Position numbers and translations under genes: made by a program
NCBI GenBank assembly: GCA_964481705.1
Contig: CAYZUC010000033.1
Coordinates: forward strand, 1 to 28,107
Reading direction: 5' to 3'
Origin: CAYZUC01 sp964481705
GTDB lineage: Bacteria > Bacillota > Clostridia > Lachnospirales > Lachnospiraceae
DNA length: 28,107 bases
Notes under the pieces: model-generated
Seen by the model: the letters and a program-made list of their open reading frames with translations, nothing else
Databases searched by the model: none
What the model was told of the DNA's origin: nothing
Shown: piece after piece, positions 24,505 through 28,107 of the stretch
How the letters are laid out: each line of letters starts with the position of its first letter
How positions within the stretch are numbered: position 1 is the stretch's first letter

Positions 24505-26442
24505 TGATTGTTCTAATGCTCCTGTATATAATTGGAAATAGACACCTTTATCCTGAATCAACTCGTCATGATTACCCTGTTCTATAATTCTTCCATGATC
24601 CAATACCATAATAAGGTCGGCATTGCGTATCGTTGATAAACGATGAGCAATAATGAATACCGTTCTTCCGTTCATAAGTCTACTCATACCTTCTTGAATA
24701 ATCTTCTCTGTTCTGGTATCGATACTTGAGGTTGCCTCGTCCAAAATCAGTACCGGAGGGTCAGCCACAGCTGCTCTTGCAATGGATAATAGCTGTCTTT
24801 GTCCCTGTGACAGATTATTTCCGTCACCGGTTAGAATGGTTTGATATCCATTTGGTAAATGTCGAATGAAATAATCTGCATTCGCCAGCTTTGCTGCTGC
24901 AACTACCTCTTCGTCCGTTGCATCCAGCTTACCATAGCGAATATTCTCCATAACGGTTCCCGTAAATAAATGAGTATCCTGCAAAACAATACCCAGAGAA
25001 CGCCTTAGATCATCTTTCTTAATCTTATTCACGTTAATACCGTCGTAGCGTATTTTTCCATCCTGTAGATCATAAAATCTGTTAATCAGATTAGTAATGG
25101 TCGTCTTACCTGCTCCTGTTGCACCTACAAAGGCAATTTGTTGACCTGGCTTTGCACAAATCTCTATATCATGAAGAATAATTTTATCATCACTGTATCC
25201 AAAATCAACATGATCAAATACAACATTTCCCTCCAGCTTCTGAAAGGTCGTTGTATTATCTGCCTTATGATAATGCTTCCATGCCCAAATTCCGGTTCTT
25301 TTTACAGACTCCTGTAATTCGCCATTCGAATCGTAATTGGCATTTACTAATTCTACATATCCATCATCCACCTCAGGCTCCTCGTCCAGGAGCTTAAACA
25401 AACGTTCTGCTCCTGCAAGCGCCATAACAATGGAATTAATCTGCATGGATACTTGTGTAATAGGCTGATTAAAGGATCTATTAAACTGTAAGAAGGAAGC
25501 CAGACTACCTAAAGTAAATCCCATGAATCCCCATATTGCCATTAGGGAGCCAACGATAACTGTTACTACATAGCTAAGATTCCCGAGATTTCCCATAATA
25601 GGCATCAGTATATTGGCATATTTGTTTGCGTTATCTGCACTTTCGAAAAGTTCCTGATTCAACTCAGTAAATGCTGTTATATTCTTTTTTTCGTGGCAGA
25701 ATACTTTAACCACCTTCTGTCCTTCCATCATTTCCTCAATATATCCATTTACCTTACCAAGGTTCTTTTGCTGTGCCAGGAAATATCCACCACTCTTACC
25801 GGCGATCTTTTTTACGATTGCCATCATAAAAAACACCATAAGCAGAGTCAAAATCGTTAGTGGAATATTTAATATAATCATATAAATAAGAACACTTACG
25901 ATCGTAATAACCGAGGAAATCAATTGTGGAATACTCTGTGAAATCATCTGTCGTAAGGTATCTGTATCATTGGTATACAGACTCATGATGTCTCCATGAG
26001 AATTCGTATCAAAATACTTGATCGGAAGTTTCTCCATATGTGTAAAAATATCATTCCTGATATTCTTTAACGTTCCTTGTGATACCTTAACCATGATTCT
26101 GCTTTGTGCATAATTTGCGATGATTCCAAGTAAAAACAGTATCGACAATTTTGCCAGAGCTATCAGTAGTGGTGTAAAATCAACATTTCCTTGATTAATA
26201 TAGGGCGTAATGTAGTTATCAATCAGCTTTTTTAAGAAACCGGTTGCTACAACGGTAGTTAAGGAGCTGAATAGAATACATATAATTACTAAAATGCATG
26301 AAAATGCGTAGCCCCGAAAGACATATTGAAAAAGTCTTCCTATCGTTTTCTTAGGGTCTTTTAGTTTAGGACGAGGACCCATATTACCCCGTCTGCCCTT
26401 CATTGCTCTAGGTGCCGGCTGATTACTTTTGTTCTGTTCCAT
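24502..26442 (-). CDS. ABC exporter half-transporter, catalytically competent subunit
   Basis: About 646 residues. A basic Gly/Arg/Pro-rich N-terminal tail precedes an ABC transporter type 1 membrane domain with six helices (about 45-320), then a nucleotide-binding domain (about 405-645). The latter has Walker A GATGAGKT, the LSQGQ signature, Walker B ILDEATSS with a canonical catalytic Glu, and the switch His in AHRLST. An insert of about 40 residues with tryptophans lies between the membrane and ATPase parts. The canonical Glu with an LSQGQ signature matches the TM288/BmrD-type partner of heterodimeric exporters. The ATG at 26442 is preferred to 26448 because AAGGAG is nine rather than three bases upstream. 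It overlaps the preceding ABC gene by 20 bases, showing coupled translation. Substrate unknown (drug or lipid-like). Confidence 0.93.
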   Translation of the reverse strand: MEQNKSNQPAPRAMKGRRGNMGPRPKLKDPKKTIGRLFQYVFRGYAFSCILVIICILFSSLTTVVATGFLKKLIDNYITPYINQGNVDFTPLLIALAKLSILFLLGIIANYAQSRIMVKVSQGTLKNIRNDIFTHMEKLPIKYFDTNSHGDIMSLYTNDTDTLRQMISQSIPQLISSVITIVSVLIYMIILNIPLTILTLLMVFFMMAIVKKIAGKSGGYFLAQQKNLGKVNGYIEEMMEGQKVVKVFCHEKKNITAFTELNQELFESADNANKYANILMPIMGNLGNLSYVVTVIVGSLMAIWGFMGFTLGSLASFLQFNRSFNQPITQVSMQINSIVMALAGAERLFKLLDEEPEVDDGYVELVNANYDSNGELQESVKRTGIWAWKHYHKADNTTTFQKLEGNVVFDHVDFGYSDDKIILHDIEICAKPGQQIAFVGATGAGKTTITNLINRFYDLQDGKIRYDGINVNKIKKDDLRRSLGIVLQDTHLFTGTVMENIRYGKLDATDEEVVAAAKLANADYFIRHLPNGYQTILTGDGNNLSQGQRQLLSIARAAVADPPVLILDEATSSIDTRTEKIIQEGMSRLMNGRTVFIIAHRLSTIRNADLIMVLDHGRIIEQGNHDELIQDKGVYFQLYTGALEQS

Positions 26443-28107
26443 ATTCATCGGCTCCTTTCATCTGAGATTCGTAAACATCACGATATATCTCACAATCTCT
26501 CATTAACTCTTCATGTGTTCCAAATTGAACCATTTCACCCTCATTCAAGACCAGTATCTTATCCGCATCCATTATGGAAGCAATTCTCTGCGCTATAATA
26601 ATCTTTGTAATATTGGGAAGCTCGGTTCGGAACCCTTCTCGAATTTTAGCATCTGTTTTCGTGTCAACAGCGCTTGTTGAATCATCCAGAATCAAGATTT
26701 TGGGGTTCTTCAAAAGTGCTCTTGCAATACAAAGTCTCTGCTTTTGTCCGCCAGATACATTATTTCCACCCCTCTCTATATGGGTATCATATTTCTCCGA
26801 AAATCCTTCGATGAATTCATCCGCTTGTGCCTGATGACAAGCCCTTCTAATCTCTTCATCGGTTGCGTTTTCATTTCCCCAACGAAGATTTTCCTTAATT
26901 GTTCCAGAGAACAAGACATTTTTTTGAAGTACCATGGATACTTGATTTCTCAGGACATCCAAATCGTAATCCTTTACATCAACATCTCCAACCAGTAGCC
27001 GTCCCTTGGATACATCATATAAACGTGCTATCAACTGAACAAGCGATGATTTTGCACTACCTGTTCCTCCTAGAATACCAATCGTCTCACCACTTTTAAT
27101 CTCAAGATTAATATCTTTTAAAATATAGTTATCATCTTCCTTTTTATAAGAAAAATAAACATGATCAAATACGATTGAACCATCCTTGATTTCAAAAATC
27201 GGATTCTCAGGATTATTTAGATTACTCTTTTCATTGATTACTTCTGCGATACGATCTCCGCTTGCCTTTGACATGGTAAGCATAACAAAAATCATTGAGA
27301 TCATCATCAAACTCATCATTATGCTCATAACATAGCTAAAAAGACTCATTAATTGTCCTGTCGTAAGAGAACCTACTACAATCATTTTTGCTCCAAACCA
27401 GGATAATAGCAGCATACTGGAGAAAATAGAAAACATCATAGCAGGACCATTCATAATAACAAGATTCTCAGCCTTTACAAACATTTTATATAGATTGTCA
27501 CAGGCCTTTTTAAACTTCTCAATCTCATGTTCCTCTCTTACATAAGCCTTCACCACACGAATAGAGCTTATATTCTCCTGAACGCTGGAATTAAGATCAT
27601 CATACTTTTTGAATACCTGGCTAAAAACCGGAAAGGCATGAGATACAATAATTGCCATAACAATTCCTAAGAATACAACTGCTCCGAGAAAAATACAGGA
27701 TATACGTGCATTAATAGAGAACGCCATAATCATTGCACCAATCAGCATTAATGGTGCTCTGGCACACATGCGTAGAATCATTTGGTAGGCATTCTGTACA
27801 TTCGTAACATCTGTCGTAAGCCTGGTAACCAGACCTGCAGTCGAATATTTATCGATATTGGTAAAGGAATAGGTCTGGATATTCTCAAACATAGTCTGTC
27901 TGATGTTCTTTGCAAAACCCGCACTTGCTTTTGCCGCAAAGCAGCCGGACAAAGTACCGAAAGTCAACGAACATAACGCTACACCTACCATCAAAGCACC
28001 CATCAAATATACATGTTTCATATTTCCAGCCTCTACTCCATGATCAATTAACGAGGCCATAAGTAATGGAATTACGACTTCCATTGCTACTTCACCGGAA
28101 ATAAATA
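26423..28107 (-). CDS. ABC exporter half-transporter, degenerate-site subunit (5' end outside window)
   Basis: At least 560 residues, open to the window edge. The first in-frame ATG (28084) lies inside what should be TM1, since the upstream codons (FISGEVA) continue the helix and homologues begin some 20-30 residues earlier, so the true start is outside. Six membrane helices are followed by a nucleotide-binding domain with Walker A GGTGSAKS (Ala for the usual Gly), the VSGGQ signature, Walker B ILDDSTSA with Asp replacing the catalytic Glu, and Gln in place of the switch His (AQRIAS). This is the pattern of the TM287/BmrC-type partner, which carries the degenerate ATP site of a heterodimeric exporter. 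It overlaps the second subunit gene by 20 bases. Confidence 0.93.
   Translation of the reverse strand, partial: FISGEVAMEVVIPLLMASLIDHGVEAGNMKHVYLMGALMVGVALCSLTFGTLSGCFAAKASAGFAKNIRQTMFENIQTYSFTNIDKYSTAGLVTRLTTDVTNVQNAYQMILRMCARAPLMLIGAMIMAFSINARISCIFLGAVVFLGIVMAIIVSHAFPVFSQVFKKYDDLNSSVQENISSIRVVKAYVREEHEIEKFKKACDNLYKMFVKAENLVIMNGPAMMFSIFSSMLLLSWFGAKMIVVGSLTTGQLMSLFSYVMSIMMSLMMISMIFVMLTMSKASGDRIAEVINEKSNLNNPENPIFEIKDGSIVFDHVYFSYKKEDDNYILKDINLEIKSGETIGILGGTGSAKSSLVQLIARLYDVSKGRLLVGDVDVKDYDLDVLRNQVSMVLQKNVLFSGTIKENLRWGNENATDEEIRRACHQAQADEFIEGFSEKYDTHIERGGNNVSGGQKQRLCIARALLKNPKILILDDSTSAVDTKTDAKIREGFRTELPNITKIIIAQRIASIMDADKILVLNEGEMVQFGTHEELMRDCEIYRDVYESQMKGADEYGTEQK

Overview
The window reads as a chromosomal stretch from a low-GC anaerobic Firmicute, most likely a Lachnospiraceae/Clostridia member. 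The support is a four-subunit pyruvate:ferredoxin oxidoreductase, strong AGGAGG ribosome binding sites with some TTG starts, Firmicute-type sigma-A promoters, an AzlCD pair, a heterodimeric ABC exporter and a SpoIIE/RsbU-type phosphatase. No phage, transposase, integrase, CRISPR array or rRNA was seen. Almost every gene lies on the minus strand; only a tRNA-Thr and one small ORF lie on the plus strand.

Layout in minus-strand transcription order (high to low coordinates). (A) 28107-24502: an ABC exporter pair, the first gene cut by the window edge, closed by a bidirectional terminator at 24461-24504 shared with the small plus-strand ORF (24167-24436). (B) 24015-20376: a DUF1015 protein and glycogen branching enzyme GlgB, driven from a promoter back-to-back with that of the small ORF. 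(C) 20324-13478: a tightly packed run MscS, AzlC, AzlD, MATE transporter fused to an RsbW-like domain, GNAT protein, Cache-HAMP-PP2C phosphatase. Its last codons overlap the 3' end of tRNA-Thr(CGU) on the other strand. (D) 13284-12224: secreted SGNH-like hydrolase and a four-helix membrane protein, with a clear promoter and terminator. (E) 12071-8954: porCDAB-type (gamma-delta-alpha-beta) pyruvate:ferredoxin oxidoreductase with a near-consensus promoter. (F) 8874-132: argH, asd, a degenerate-GGDEF/EAL protein, a COG1672-type ATPase, topoisomerase III and a hexapeptide-repeat acyltransferase-like protein, starting from a promoter just after porB.

How the genes may work together. Blocks E and F start with central metabolism: pyruvate oxidation to acetyl-CoA and reduced ferredoxin, the last step of arginine synthesis, and the aspartate-semialdehyde branch point. 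Downstream of these lie genes with no obvious metabolic link (c-di-GMP turnover, an ATPase, topoisomerase). Block C is the most unusual. It puts the parts of a sigma-factor-type partner switch (a PP2C phosphatase with an extracellular sensor and an RsbW-like domain) beside a transporter and a GNAT protein, but encodes no STAS antagonist and no sigma factor. The RsbW-like domain is attached to the MATE membrane protein and has lost key ATP-site residues. I consider this three-gene module (18382-13478) the best candidate for an undescribed system.
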